64,000 nucleotides of DNA from Heliocybe sulcata (lineage: Eukaryota > Basidiomycota > Agaricomycetes > Gloeophyllales > Gloeophyllaceae), in assembly GCA_004369045.1 (NCBI GenBank), contig ML213510.1:880736-944735 (forward strand), read 5' to 3'. A program made the translations under genes and the position numbers. Below are positions 13,429 to 24,871 of this stretch, piece by piece. The notes beneath the pieces are model-generated. The model was not told the origin of the DNA. It was given only the letters and a program-made list of their open reading frames with translations, and ran no database searches. The number at the start of each line of letters is the position of its first letter. Position 1 is the stretch's first letter.

Positions 13429-14940
13429 TTATGCCCACTTGCCGAGCAGGGCCATGATGCCGCACCCGAGGCACATGCAGGTAATGGCATAGACGAGCTT
13501 GCCTGTCGATGCGTTGGCCATCTCGCGGCTGAACAGGAACTCGTGCGCCATGAGCTGCATCGACGTACCCATCAGTCTCCAAAATCATGGAACGAAACCA
13601 GGCTATATGCGCACCTCGACGAGACCCGTGTAGATCAAGATACCCGCGCTGATGGCGTCCATGACACCGGACACGATGCTCGCGCGTTGGGTATTCGGGT
13701 TGTACGAGCTGCGGATGCCGAGCCCAGCTGCAATGCCGATGGGGGTGGTGAGGCCGTACAAGATGGCGCCGATGACGGGGACGTGGTTCAAGGAAGAGGG
13801 TAGACGCATGTAGGCGAGACGCGAGCCCAGACCCAGGCCCTCGAAAAGCTCTGTTGAGGGAGTGAAGTTGGTGAGTGGGCCAGACGGTATGGTATAACAG
13901 GGAACACCCACGGTGGAAGATGATCACGATGAAGAGAGTTATGAAGCTCTCGTCAACAGCAAGTGTCATACCGATCAAAACACTAAATCACGTCTTGTCA
14001 ATCTCGTCTCTGAAATACCAAGAGTGGGACGTACCTATGCAAGACGATACCGAACTCCAAAATCATGATACCGATGATCTGAGATGCGGGGGTATCGAGG
14101 ACGTTCGACCCTGACGCACCGGCTTGCAGGCCAGCCTTGTAGTCCGCATCAACGTCGGAAAGTTGCGACGCTGACTCGGCTGGCCCAGGTGCACGGCTCT
14201 CTTCGTCCACTTTCTCACTTCCATGGGTGTGCGTGGGGCCAGGTGCGCCACCGAAACCGTGAGTGTGCATATCTGCAGGGCAAAACGGCATACATATTAG
14301 CAAGACGCGGTGCAGGAGGTAAATCGATGCTACCGGTTGGGATGCCCAGCTTGGCCAGTTTGGCACTACCCCAGCGGAACGCAACGAGTTCCACGATGAA
14401 GATGCCGAAGATACTCATAAGGCAGAAGGCGAGCGCGTACGGCTGGTGGGGGATATGGTTGAATACTAGCTGCATGAGATGTTGTATTACTCACATATTC
14501 ACTCCAGCCGTCTGTCAAGCAAGGACTACCGAGTTCGTCCATGGCGGGATCAAGTAGGTGGATGAATGCCGTAGCGATCTCCATTGGTGCTCAATCAAAC
14601 TCGTTGCATCTAACTTGGATCGATTCCACTCACGATGACTCCCGAACCAAAGTACTTGGCAAACCTGCAAACCAAGGCGTCTATACCTCTCCCGGACAAT
14701 TACAGATCGTCCGACTTACTCGAATGCCGGTTTCGGGATCCTCAACCACTTCGTCCTCCTGGCAAGAACAGGGAACAACGCGCCGGACATCGAGCAGGCC
14801 AGGATAACGAACACAGAGCCGATCCTGAGACCAAAGTACGTGTCGGATCCTCCGCCATTTCCGCACCAGGTGCCATCGCTGGCATAGGTGCCGGAAGGGG
14901 TGCTCGAGGACGACGTTGCCGTTGGTGAAGCGTCGGACAT
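13429..14940 (-). CDS. ZIP-family zinc/iron transporter (ZRT-like)
   Basis: ZIP permeases move zinc, and often other divalent metals, into the cytosol across eight membrane helices. The start at 14940 encodes an extracellular Ser/Thr-rich lead (MSDASPTATSSSSTPSGTYA), then helix 1 (SVFVILACSMSGALFPVLAR). Later exons carry IATAFIHLLDPAMDELG, PYALAFCLMSIFGIFIVEL and a His-rich cytosolic loop (HTHGFGGAPGPTHTHG), a likely metal sensor. Helix 4 is IIGIMILEFGIVLH, joined to SVLIGMTLAV (the ZIP signature HSVxIG), and helix 5 is FHQLFEGLGLGSRLA with the metal-binding HQxFEG motif. The C-terminus is GCGIMALLGKWA. About six introns are present, and all signature residues that I can read are intact. Zinc versus iron preference is not readable. 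No zinc-response element was recognised upstream. Confidence 0.92.
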
Positions 14941-15964
14941 CTTTGTTGGTTTCTGCGGAAAGGAGACTTGGTGCTAGTTAAAGAGAAAAGAGCTAAACCA
15001 CAGCGCTGAACCGAAGATGGAGCGGCCACAGAGGGGGCATATATAGAGGGCGAGTCCGTAAAGCGAGAAAATGTCGCGTATAAGGTCCCGTCAACGCCGC
15101 TTTCCGTCACGACTGGTGCGGTACCCCGCGAAAATAGATCACCAATCCCTCGCGGATGACCTCTTGTCTTCCATGCTCTCGATGTTGAAGATGCCTGGTA
15201 GGCTTGCTGTCCCTCGAGCTGGTCAAGAAATCGATAGGAAACAGTCCCTCGACGACGCCAACGGCATCGACGAACGTAAATTTCGCAGATTTTGCAGGCA
15301 CATGGGATGTCGTCCGGATATGGTAAGTATAATGCAACCAATGACAGGCCGTGCGAATGTGTCAACCCGGCGTGGCGAGTACCCTCGCGGTCGGCGGGAA
15401 TAGCAGCAGTACTTACTCCGTGGTTGACAGCGCGAGAGAGCGCTATAGGAATGGCGGCGTCGTGGCTCTGGCATACTGAATGGGTGGAAAAGGTACAAAC
15501 AGCCTCACAAGTGATTGCGTTATACAGCATCATGCATGCTCCCGTCATGTATTCTCGAATACTGTTCGCAGTTCACAAGTAATGAATACTGAAAAATCCA
15601 GTCCCCCGCCAAGACCCATAACAGTAGGTCGGCGCGGCGGGAGTACCACAGAAGTTGCCGCTTCAGCTACCGAGGTCAATAAAACAAGCGAGTAAGTGCC
15701 GCACACATGGAGAGCTGCCAGGGCCAGATACCATCATAGATCAAAACCAAACGCGCTCTGACAGCGGGGCCGACTGCGAGGGTACCTGCCGACGTCCAGT
15801 TCATACAGGTTCTATATCTGAAACGGCGATGTAAGAGAGTAGAAGGATACCTGTCTGATTGACAGAGTCGAGAACGCCTCGTGCTGACTTATGACAAAGA
15901 GTGCCGATTTAACACTTGACATACCAGATACCAAAATTAAGGGACAGACCCACCACTCCAAGTA
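14941..15964. other. Intergenic, ZIP transporter promoter side
   Basis: Open frames on both strands here have no recognisable domain. The interval lies between the ZIP start and the ZNHIT2 stop, so it should contain the ZIP promoter and the ZNHIT2 3' UTR. Confidence 0.4.
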
Positions 15965-17669
15965 TCACAGCTCCTCGATCAGCCGTCCCCCCGCACTGGC
16001 TCTCCTGGCTTCATTGGCGGTTGCACGTATGTTTTCAACTTCTCTCTTCGATTTTGTTTGTCCATCAACGCCCTCACCCGACCACCCAGTATTGGCCTCG
16101 CTTTCCATCACCGTCGCCCTGTGCACCGCTTCGCTGGCGAGCATGTCCAAGACAACCGAGGGGGTTGAAAGCACATGCACAGTATAGAACGTGAGTTTGT
16201 GCGTGATGTGGCTCTGCTTTAGCTTTGCTCCTGCTTTCAAATTGGGTTTCGACTTCGCTGAATTACTTGTGATTGAGTTTGCCTCGAATACCTGAGCTAA
16301 ATCTGAGAACACGCGGAACAAGTCCGCGTTTGGGTGTGTCTCCAAATCCACTTCTGCTCCTGCGCTGTCAGCGGGAGGCTGAGAACTTGTCGATTGCGGC
16401 GATATCTCGACTACCCTACTGGGTCGCACGAGCCTGGCCGCGTCTCGGAGAAGCAGCGCCAACATTTGAGGCGTCATTAGATCCTGAATCCAGAGTATAG
16501 TCAGCTTCGATTCCAGGTACATAGACATGCGTGAGGCGCAAACAAGGAACTTTATATCTTGCACCGGTGATCGGAGAACTCACCTGGCCAAAGCGGGACC
16601 ACAGATCTGTGACGACGTCACTCAGATTTGAGTACACCAATGTAGACTTGCGCTCCACCAGGAAGGGGATGAGGGGAGAGAGGACATCGGTGGCGTCCGT
16701 TGGGGACGAGGAGAGGGGGGAGATGGCGAGATGGCGTGTGGTGAATGCATAGGCGACACTAGATGTCGCAGCGGTGAGTTCACTCCAAAAGCTCTCAAGC
16801 TTGTCAGGATGACTCACCACAATGCACACGCATTATACAGCAGCGAGGGGCTGGAGGCAGGGATTGGCTTGACCATGCTAGTGGGTACGCAGATGCTCAT
16901 CTCTGGCTTCTTGCCGTACCGCTTTCGCAGGCGGGAATTCGCAGTCGCAGAGGTAGTTACTTGTTCCTCTTCCTGAGCGACAGAGGCGTCGGGATCCTCC
17001 CACCATGGATCTATGCGTACATTCTCTAACTCTTCACTGGCGAAGAGCTGCTGCGCGAGGTCACTATTGGGGTCGTCCACTGCCTTAATAAACTTCTCGC
17101 GTTCCTCTGGCGTGAGCATGGACCACAGCTCCTCGGGCGGTACAGAGTCTGAAAGAATAAGCACGTAAGCGCGGATGGGATTTGCCAATATCGCGCACAG
17201 GCTGACCTAGATCAACTTTCCCTAACCTCCCCGCCAGATCGTTCTCGTCCTCCTCCTGACCGTCATCGCCAAGCACTTTCATAATATCGCCGTCGTCGTC
17301 CAGAGAATCTTCCTCGAACCGCTTCAGCAGGTCCATCATCTTGAGCCTCTCCTCAGCGGTCTTAGTGGGCGCAGTCTTGATGTCCACCTCGACTTCCTTG
17401 CGGTAAAAAGATTCCGAGCAGTCTCCGTGAGCCTATTTGCACCTCTGAGTACAATATTCTACGTGGATATCCCAAGACGAACCTCTGAGCGGAAGCAAGT
17501 CAGCGAGCAGTACGGGACGTTGCATTTCGGACAGAGGTATTTTGAGAACTGTCTCCGGCAGCTAAGGTGTTCAGTAAGGCCTCTGTCAAATAGATATTAT
17601 TCGAACGTACATTCCACAAGGAACTTGACTGAGCGGTTCAGCGGGACCAGGCGTGCTTGAAGATGCCAT
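15965..17669 (-). CDS. ZNHIT2-like HIT zinc-finger protein
   Basis: ZNHIT2-type proteins carry an N-terminal HIT zinc finger and are linked to R2TP/RUVBL-assisted assembly of nuclear complexes, such as U5 snRNP and box C/D machinery. The start at 17669 gives MASSSTPGPAEPLSQVPCGI. A short intron follows, then CRRQFSKYLCPKCNVPYCSL, and after another intron AHGDCSESFYRKEV. The Cys and His spacing is that of a HIT finger, and FYRKEV closes it as in relatives. Next comes the acidic, helical segment RLKMMDLLKRFEEDSLDDDG, then the family-typical PPEELWSMLTPEEREKFIKA, WWED, and a long helical C-terminus ending GGRLIEEL. Around six introns are seen. It shares a short divergent promoter with DBP9, another ribosome or RNP assembly factor. 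Confidence 0.88.
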
Positions 17670-17945
17670 CCTTCCGCGAATCTGGCAGGATATCTAGAGA
17701 AATGCAGAGCAGATATTGCGCCTCTGAGTCGCGTACTGGTTGCAATAGAGAATCCAAAGGAGAGTGTCTGTCGAACCAGACGACAAGCTAACCTGCAGGA
17801 GATGGATTTCCGCGAGCGTAGACAGATTTGATCTCAATATTTGATCTCAGAGTGATCTCAGATCAACACGTGACTTCAAAGTCCGACGAAATTTCGTCTT
17901 TGCTGTGCCCGACGACGTGCAAAGTACTCCGGGACGTCGTTTACC
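17670..17945. promoter_or_regulatory. Divergent ZNHIT2 / DBP9 promoter
   Basis: The 276 bp between the two start codons must hold both promoters. It contains three copies of TGATCTCA in a row (about 17829-17860), an E-box-like CACGTGAC near 17867, and a perfect 14-bp palindrome GACGAAATTTCGTC at 17885-17898. These are the only notable elements. Their binding factors are unknown. Confidence 0.5.
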
Positions 17946-20356
17946 ATGGTCGAGGGCCGACTCGTCGACAACGAAGCTACCTTTGCGAAGTTCTCGCATC
18001 TTCTCGATGCTCGCCTCCTCCGTGCCCTCGCCGACATGGGCTTCGCACGCCCGACGCTCGTGCAGGCTAAAGCGATCCCTCTGGCCCTGGAAAGCCGCGA
18101 CATCCTTGCAAGGGCTCGCACCGGTAGCGGCAAGACTGCGGCGTATTGCTTGCCGGTGGTGCAGAAGATTTTGAACGCTAAAGCTGTGGGTATGTCTCTC
18201 CTGCCAGAACGCGGATCTTGGGTTGACTTATGTGGGTAATATAGAACTTGGGAGCAGAGGATGAGAGCAGGCGGGCAACGAGGGCTTTGATTCTGGTGCC
18301 TACCAGGGAACTTGCGGAACAGGTTTCGGCATACCTTAGAAATTTGCTGGTTTATTGCGAGAATGAGGTCGTCATAGCGAATGTTGCGGGAGGCACCACG
18401 ACGCATCTACAACGGTACGCTCATCAAATGCTATACGAGTATCGGTTATGCTGAGACGAATCTATGACAGGACACTACTGGCCGACCAGCCCGACATCGT
18501 CATTGGCACTCCTTCCCGTGTCCTGAGTCTACTCCAATCCAAGGTAAGATATGGTAGCGGAATATTGGTGCCTATCTGTTTCTGACCAGGCTTTCCAGGC
18601 TCTTGTGCTCAGTTCGTTAGACTCACTAGTCATCGATGAGGCCGATCTGGTTCTATCATACGGCCACGATGAAGATGTCCGGCAAATATTCTCCGGGGGA
18701 TACCTCCCCAAAGTCTTCCAATCGTACCTAATGAGTGCGACTATGACGGAAGATGTCGAGACTTTGAAAGGCCTCGTCCTTCGAAACCCTGTGCGTACTT
18801 CTCCGCATGTTTGAGTTACTTTCCTCATCCTGTTCCTAGGCGATCCTCAAGCTGGAAGAGGATGAGGACGAAGCGGCCAACTTGAGCCAATACTCGGTGA
18901 AGTCCGTCACTGCCGCGTCGATCGGTATGTTGGAGTGTACTCATGCAGCCCCAGATGCTCCGAAGTGGATAAATACCTTTTGACGTACATAATCCTCAAG
19001 CTGAAGCTCATAAAAGGCAAATGTATCATATTCGTCAACGACGTCGACAGGTGTTATCGGCTTAAGCTGTTCCTGGAGCAGTTCTCGATAAAGAGTTGTG
19101 TTTTGAACTCTGAACTGCCATTGAACTCCAGGTACGTCTATTTGTGTCCAGCGTCGGCGTGCCGTATGCGTTGCTGTTGCTGACAATCATCATTAACTAG
19201 GTATCACACGGTGCAGGAGTTCAATAAAGGCGTGTATGATTATATTATAGCGGCTGATGAAGGAGGTAAAGGAGAAAGGGACCGCGATGACGAAGAGGAA
19301 CAAGAGGACGCAGATCACTCCGTGGAGCAAGAAGACGACGAACGTAGGAGCCATACCTCTCATGTCAAAACCGCCTTGCTCACTTATGTATTGTCTCATA
19401 CACAAAGTTATGTCAACGCAGCGCGAGGAACAACCCGAGGGAGTTACCGAGGACGCGGATGCCCAACCTTCCAGCACCTCCCGTAAACGTAAGCGACCGG
19501 CCGGGTCCCCAGCGCCTGAGCCCTCCTCATCGAAGTCTCAAAAATGGAACAAACAGCACAAGGGCGGGCGCGATAAAGAATACGGCGTCACGCGCGGCGT
19601 AGACTTCATTAACGTCACCTGCGTGCTCAACTTCGACCTCCCGACATCCGCTCGCTCGTATACACATCGCGTTGGGAGGACCGCCAGGGCAGGCCGCACG
19701 GGCATGGCTCTCTCCTTCGTGGTGCCCAGGGACCAGTGGGGCAAGAATAAGGTTGTGGGGTGCGTGGAGAGTGCGAAGGGGGATGAGAAGGTATTTGCGC
19801 GGATCGAGAAGGAGCAGGGGGCGAGGGGGAGTAAGATCAAGGATTATGTGTTTGACATGAGGCAGGTGGAGGCGTTTAGATATCGCATGGAGGATGCTCT
19901 TCGGGCGGTGACGAGGAGTGCGGTTAAGGAAGCGAGGATCAAGGAGCTCAAGGCAGAGATTTTGAATTCGGATAAGCTCAAGGTTGGTGTTTCTAGCAGC
20001 CGTCTGGGACCGTATCACTGACGGACCGATAACATTAGGCACACTTCGAAGATAACCCACTCGATTTGGAATACCTGCGCCACGATAAGCCGCTCCATCC
20101 GACTAGGGTGCAATCGCATATGAAGCATGTACCGAAGTACTTGCTTCCGAGGATCGCACCGGTGCCGGGAGCAGAGGGCGAAGTGCCTGTTGCTGCGGCT
20201 CTTAGTGACACGGCAGCGAAGGGAGATGCGCCTGGGTTTGTGCCGTTCAGGAAGGATGGTGGGAGGGGGCGTGGTCGGGGAAGAGGTAGAGGACGAGGAG
20301 GGTTCGGGAGAGGGGGTAAGAAGAAGTCGGACCCGTTGAAGAAGTTTGGGCGGTAG
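17946..20356 (+). CDS. DBP9: DEAD-box ATP-dependent RNA helicase DBP9 (DDX56-like)
   Basis: This nucleolar helicase acts in 60S ribosomal subunit biogenesis. In order, the sequence shows the Q motif ([18 protein letters not shown]), motif I ([16 protein letters not shown]), Ia ([15 protein letters not shown]), Ib ([13 protein letters not shown]), II ([17 protein letters not shown], a DEAD box), III (SYLMSATM), IV ([20 protein letters not shown]), then the DBP9-typical [12 protein letters not shown]. An acidic insert ([20 protein letters not shown]) and a basic insert rich in KRKR follow. Motifs V and VI close the core ([30 protein letters not shown]). The C-terminus has an RG-rich tail ending [11 protein letters not shown]. 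About eight short introns interrupt it, and all catalytic motifs are intact. Confidence 0.95.
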
Positions 20357-20639
20357 TGGTATTCTGTATCTTCCGCTCTATTGAGTGTGCTTCTTGTAGG
20401 TAAGCAGAAGTTGACACGTCTAAAACATTGGATGTGCCCGCTTTGCGTAGGCGGGACGGCATGCGCTTGGTGGCAGCTGCTGAAGACTACCTTGACGACT
20501 GTGTCGCACATCCTTGTAATATAGACGAATGGTCAGACATTCAAGCCAGGCGGCCGCTGATTCGGCGGTGCTGGCCTCGAAAAGTAGACGTTGCAGGGAG
20601 TCGTTGGTTCATGGACATATAACCGTGCGCTCCGATGAT
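20357..20639. other. 3' flank of DBP9
   Basis: No feature recognised between the DBP9 stop and the alcohol dehydrogenase relic. Confidence 0.3.
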
Positions 20640-21452
20640 TCATTGCGGACTTCGGGTACATTCATATAGATGGCCAGCTTACCCCAGCGACGGTGTGCAT
20701 AGCACTATAGGCAGCGATTATGGAATCACCTGTGCCGCGACTTCAGTGAGAGGCCCATAGGCTGTTCAACCTTGAAGAACGAATATCTGCGATATCCTAA
20801 CATGCAGTAGAGGTACGTACAGCAGGGGCAAGTTGTGGCTCATCTACCAGCACGTATTCGGCGAATCCGCCGTCCTCACCGACGCCGGTCGTATCGGTTA
20901 AGGCGTTTGAAGCTGCTGCCGCATGTGCGCGAGATTAACCAGCCAAACGGCTTTCAGTCTGCCCTTCTCGATGGGTCCGAGTCTATCAGCCATCAGCTAT
21001 TGCATAAACGTGTGCATGGTGGAAACGCTCACTCAACCGGAACACCGACAATTTCATGGCCAGGTGTGAATTTCTTGGTGAGCCCAACAGTAAGAACACG
21101 TCCGTGTGGCATACCCGGCACACTCACAGACGTCCAGGACGACTTGTCTCTTTGTCGGCTTCGGGACACAGTAGACAGAATCCAACACCGAGGGCCACGT
21201 GTGGAGGCGGGCATATACCATATGTTAACCCCCGACGCCACTATATAAGGCCGAATGCTGACCACTTCTACCAGAGGACCCGCACCGCCAGTGGAAAATA
21301 GGCTGTCAACTACAGGTCAATGGCACCCAGCTTCTTGGGGGGCAGACGAGTAGACTATGCTCGAGAGGTGACGCTCCATCGGACCGTCGTCGTAGGTGAT
21401 TTGAGCTTCCACGAGTTGTCAAAGAGAGTCGAGTGCGCGTTCGTCGAGGCCA
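20640..21452 (-). pseudogene. Decayed zinc-type alcohol dehydrogenase fragment
   Basis: Two blocks on the minus strand match the catalytic half of MDR-type alcohol/butanediol dehydrogenases. One is FTPGHEIVGVPVE near 21029-21070 (the GHE zinc-site motif). The other is DTTGVGEDGGFAEYVLVDEP and on to QLAPA at 20821-20898 (the DGGFAEY motif). Between them the four structural-zinc cysteines and their spacing are gone, and stops interrupt each frame. Upstream, 21340-21452 has a plausible start (MASTNAHSTLFDN) that soon loses frame. Downstream, only a weak trace (AAYSAMHTVAGV) of the next block remains, and no Rossmann GxGxxG domain follows. It is a truncated host pseudogene. An unusual exon arrangement cannot rescue the missing NAD-binding half. 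Confidence 0.65.
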
Positions 21453-21460
21453 TTTAAAAC

Positions 21461-21803
21461 ATGTCAGATAAGCCAGTTGTTTCTAGTCCAGTTCCATATC
21501 ATGTTCAGGATGACAGGAAGAAACCCGTTGCTCGCCTACCCGGTTTCATTGAGGAGACGTCGCTAGCAAGTCTAGAAAAGAGCTTGATGTGGTTGAATGA
21601 CCCCGCGAGCTTTGGAGCGAACAATATTGCAGTTGACAGGATGCATGGGTATGTTATCCAGCAGAGTCAATATAGGTGCATGTGCATGTATATGTCAGAT
21701 CCATGCACTAGCACGCTTAGAAGCGTATGGATTCGAGCTTCCGCCACCCTCCGCCACCTCCCTGACCCACTTCTCGCGGAACCTGATGCATTACCCGTGC
21801 TAA
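21461..21803 (+). CDS. Possible small two-exon protein, unknown
   Basis: An ATG at 21461 opens a 60-codon frame containing KPVARLPGFIEETSLASLEK and SLMWLNDPASFGANNIAVDR, which looks like real protein and not a chance frame. A GT donor follows codon RMHG near 21650. A frame further on, ending ELPPPSATSLTHFSRNLMHY near 21803, looks like its natural continuation, but I could not find an intron that joins the two in phase. It lies 70 bp before the APN2 start and 8 bp from the start of the decayed dehydrogenase on the other strand. It could be a small conserved gene with an exon I misplaced, or a relic. Function unknown. Confidence 0.35.
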
Positions 21804-21873
21804 CAGTGCAAATTGGAGCTTTGTTCTGTCGAAGTAATTGCATGCTATAGTTGGCTGAGACGCTGCATTACTT

Positions 21874-23971
21874 ATGCGGATACTTTCTTGGAATATTGTG
21901 AGTCGTGTTGCTATTTTCGCGATTATCTGTTCCTTTACATCGAGACATGGCAGAATGGCGTAAAGACATTGCCACAATACCACCCGTTCGTGTTTTAAGT
22001 CATTATAAACCATGCGCTGCTCTTAATTGAATGCGTCAGATGGAACACGTTCAAGACCTTCGAGGCAGTACTGGAGGAGCTGAAGGCGGATGTCATTTGC
22101 TTTCAAGGTGGGCGCGTAACTGCGATACTCTCGACGCGTCCATTGACGCAATCTCTTAGAGATGAAAACATCCCGCTCTGCTATACAGCAGGCAGCTGCA
22201 CTCCCGGGTCGATTCAACGCGTTCTTCTCTTTCCCTGTGAACAAAGGCGGCTACAGCGGTGTAGCAGTCTACACAGACTCGCACACCGCCATTCCCTTGA
22301 AAGCAGAAGAGGGCTTGTCGGGTCGTATCCAGCCGAGACCGCCGCTGTCACCGGAGGAACGGGTCTCATCCTCTTACCCCCAGGCTCATGACATGGATCT
22401 GTTCCCTGACGAGCAAGAGAATACGCCCTCGGACTTACTGCCTCTAGACTCGGAAGGACGCGCGCTCGTGCTTGACTTTGGCCTGTTCGTGCTTATCAAT
22501 GTCTACTGTCCTAACGAAACAAGCCACGCCCGTCTACCCTTCAAGATGAACTACCATCTAATGCTGCAGGAGCGCGTCGCAAAACTGGTCAGCGAGGGTA
22601 GGGAGGTGATTGTCGTGGGTGACATGAATGTCTGCGCGGCATCACTGGACCACTGTGATGGGCACCTACCCAGCCATGCAAGCGTGTTCTACGAGCATCC
22701 TGCGCGCCGTTGGATGCGAGATTGGCTGGAGCCTAACGGGCCTATGGTAGATGCAGTGCGTAAGTTCTGGCCTGACAGAGACGGAATGTATACCTGTAAG
22801 CCTTGTCTCTCATCCCCTTATGCCAAACTCATGTATGCCAGGCTGGAACATGAAGATTTGTGCGCGAGAGACGAATTACGGGACACGTGTCGACTACATC
22901 CTCACCACCCGCGGACTCTCTAAGTGGCTGAAACACGGCGACACGCTTCCATCTATCAAAGGCTCAGACCACTGCCCTCTGTACATCGACTTACACGAGG
23001 AAATCACACTCGACACGGGTGCAGTCGTCACATTACGAGACGCCATGCAGCTCGGGACGAGGAAGAGTCCTCCGCGACTGGCATCAAAATTCTGGCCAGA
23101 GTACTCAGGGAAGCAAAAATTGCTGTCATCTTTCTTCGCCAAGGGCCGCGATAGTCCAGCGGATGCGAAGCTCCTAAGCCCTCCGAAGGGTCCCGACGGC
23201 CCAACGGATGCGAAGCTCCCAAGCCCTCCGACAGTAGCAAAGGCAAAGAATATTCAGTCCTTATCTCCGGTCGCGTCTACTACAGCTGAGTCTGGAGCGA
23301 GCGGAAACGTAAAGTTCGCAGCATCCCCGCGCACCTCACAACCATCCACACCAGTTAAGCTATCCTCATCAAACCCCCCCAACCTTAAAAGAAACTCTAA
23401 GGAGACACTAGACGCCTCCCGCACTAAGAAGCGGCTCAAGCCGGGCCAAGCAAGACTCTCTAATTTCTTCGCCAAGCCCGCTGAAGCCTCAGGGAAATCG
23501 GTGACGGCAGCGGTAACGGTTCTCGACGACGATGACGATGCCGTGAAGGACGATCAAATGGAAGCTGATTACCTCCTAGCTTGTGAACTGTCAAAGTCAC
23601 AGCAGGTCTTGGTCGAGCAAAGCGAGCCTGTTTCCGAGAACAAGGGAAAAGGACAGGGGAAGGAGGCCTGGTCGCAGCTATTTGCGCGCGTTGAGCCCCC
23701 AAAGTGTACGGTTCATCGGGAATCGGCGAAGATGTTCACTGTCAATAAACCTGGACCGAACAAGGGCAAAACGTTCTTCATCTGTTCTCGGTAGGTCCCC
23801 GATTTGCAAAATATACGTCTCTTCTGACTCGAGGGCAGGCCCGTAGGCCCAGGCTATGATAAGGGAAGAGGCGCTCGGCCCCGAGATGAAGTGGACCACA
23901 AGTATCGTTGCGATTTCTTCAAATGGGCTAGCGAGGTGAAGAGGGAGTCGTTGCGTCAGCCAAGCTCATAA
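21874..23971 (+). CDS. APN2: AP endonuclease 2 (class II, with GRF zinc finger), 613 aa
   Basis: This base-excision repair enzyme cuts DNA at abasic sites and trims 3' ends. The exons are 21874-21897, 21954-21985, 22040-22107, 22160-22795, 22842-23790 and 23839-23971, exactly 614 codons with stop. The start is fixed by MRILSWNI-NGVKTLPQYHP: the catalytic Asn lies just after the first intron. The metal-binding Glu is in CFQEMKTSRSAIQQAA, the catalytic Asp/Asn in VVGDMNVCAASLDH, and the essential His in IKGSDHCPLYIDL. The middle is a low-complexity Ser/Pro-rich linker with a repeated SPADAKLLSPP unit and a PIP-box-like GQARLSNFFAKP near 23450. The C-terminus is a GRF finger: CTVHRESAKMFTVNKPGPNKGKTFFICSR, here split over several motifs, then the final Cys in YRCDFFKWASEV. 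All key residues are present. Confidence 0.93.
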
Positions 23972-24281
23972 GGTTCACTAAGGCGCACAGGTTCTTTTGG
24001 ATGACGGTATCCAAGCGTCTGGTTCTGTAACTTGCTGTCTATTATGTCGTCCTGTTCTGTCGCTGCGCTATCAGTTGTATAATAGACATTTTGCTGGTAT
24101 ACCGTCGTTCGTTGAAGCACGCGAGATGTGTTCTGATGCCCCAAGGCATCAAGGCACAAGATAGTTCTGCGAATCTAAAGGGCATACAGCAATAGGCCAT
24201 GTCATATTTGCAGTAAAAACGGGGTGTGAATGGAGACGTAGGTGGTGACGGTACAGTGCGCGACGCGATATCATGATGCAA
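23972..24281. other. Convergent 3' flanks of APN2 and RPL33
   Basis: A 310-bp gap between two convergent stop codons. No gene or repeat was seen. Confidence 0.4.
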
Positions 24282-24871
24282 TCAGATGTTCGAGGGGTAG
24301 AGCATCTGGGAAGATATGAGCACCGCGGCTTAACGCAATACAGACAGGTACGCACGACGCGGACACTGGCACCGAAAGCGTGTGGGGGCATGTTATGCTT
24401 GAATTTTGCCTTGACAACACCGGAGTTGCCATGCGGGCGCGAGACGCGACTATCCAACAGGTCAATTGGCACCACAACAAGCACGACTCAGGACAGCACG
24501 TACCCCCAGATCACCCGGACCTTGGAACCCTGACGCTCAGTCTTTGCCCGGTAGACGTACGCAACGCGCTTCCCGAGGTAGAACTGCGCATCCTCCTTCG
24601 AGCCGACACCCTCGATCTGAAGGAGGGTGGTGCTGGGGTGGGTGTTGCGCTTGCCGCGCTTGTGTCCGAGAACACGGCCCTTGCTATATAATCTGCACGC
24701 AGAACAGGCGTTAGTTCGCTGTTCATTCGCAGAACCTCCATGCAGCCTAAGTCCCGTCATCCAACCCTCCAGCTGTGCATCCACCTATTGCATCGCCCTC
24801 ATCCACCACAGAACCCTCGCATATGCATTCCAAGACATTAGGACGATAGATACTCACCTTGTTGATCCCAT
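24282..24871 (-). CDS. RPL33: 60S ribosomal protein eL33 (L35Ae), 106 aa
   Basis: A component of the large cytosolic ribosomal subunit. The exons on the minus strand are 24871-24858, 24692-24504, 24449-24356 and 24305-24282, exactly 107 codons with stop. Exon 1 encodes only MGSTR, the last codon being split. Exon 2 gives [20 protein letters not shown], then [20 protein letters not shown] and [20 protein letters not shown]. Exon 3 gives [20 protein letters not shown] and AFGASVRV, and exon 4 gives the conserved end MLYPSNI. Length and every conserved block match the family. As in many fungal ribosomal-protein genes, introns crowd the 5' end. The gene converges on APN2. Confidence 0.95.

Noticed and set aside
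14742-15548. 268-aa minus-strand frame upstream of the ZIP gene
   Set aside because: It partly overlaps the ZIP first exon in another frame, and the protein shows no domain.
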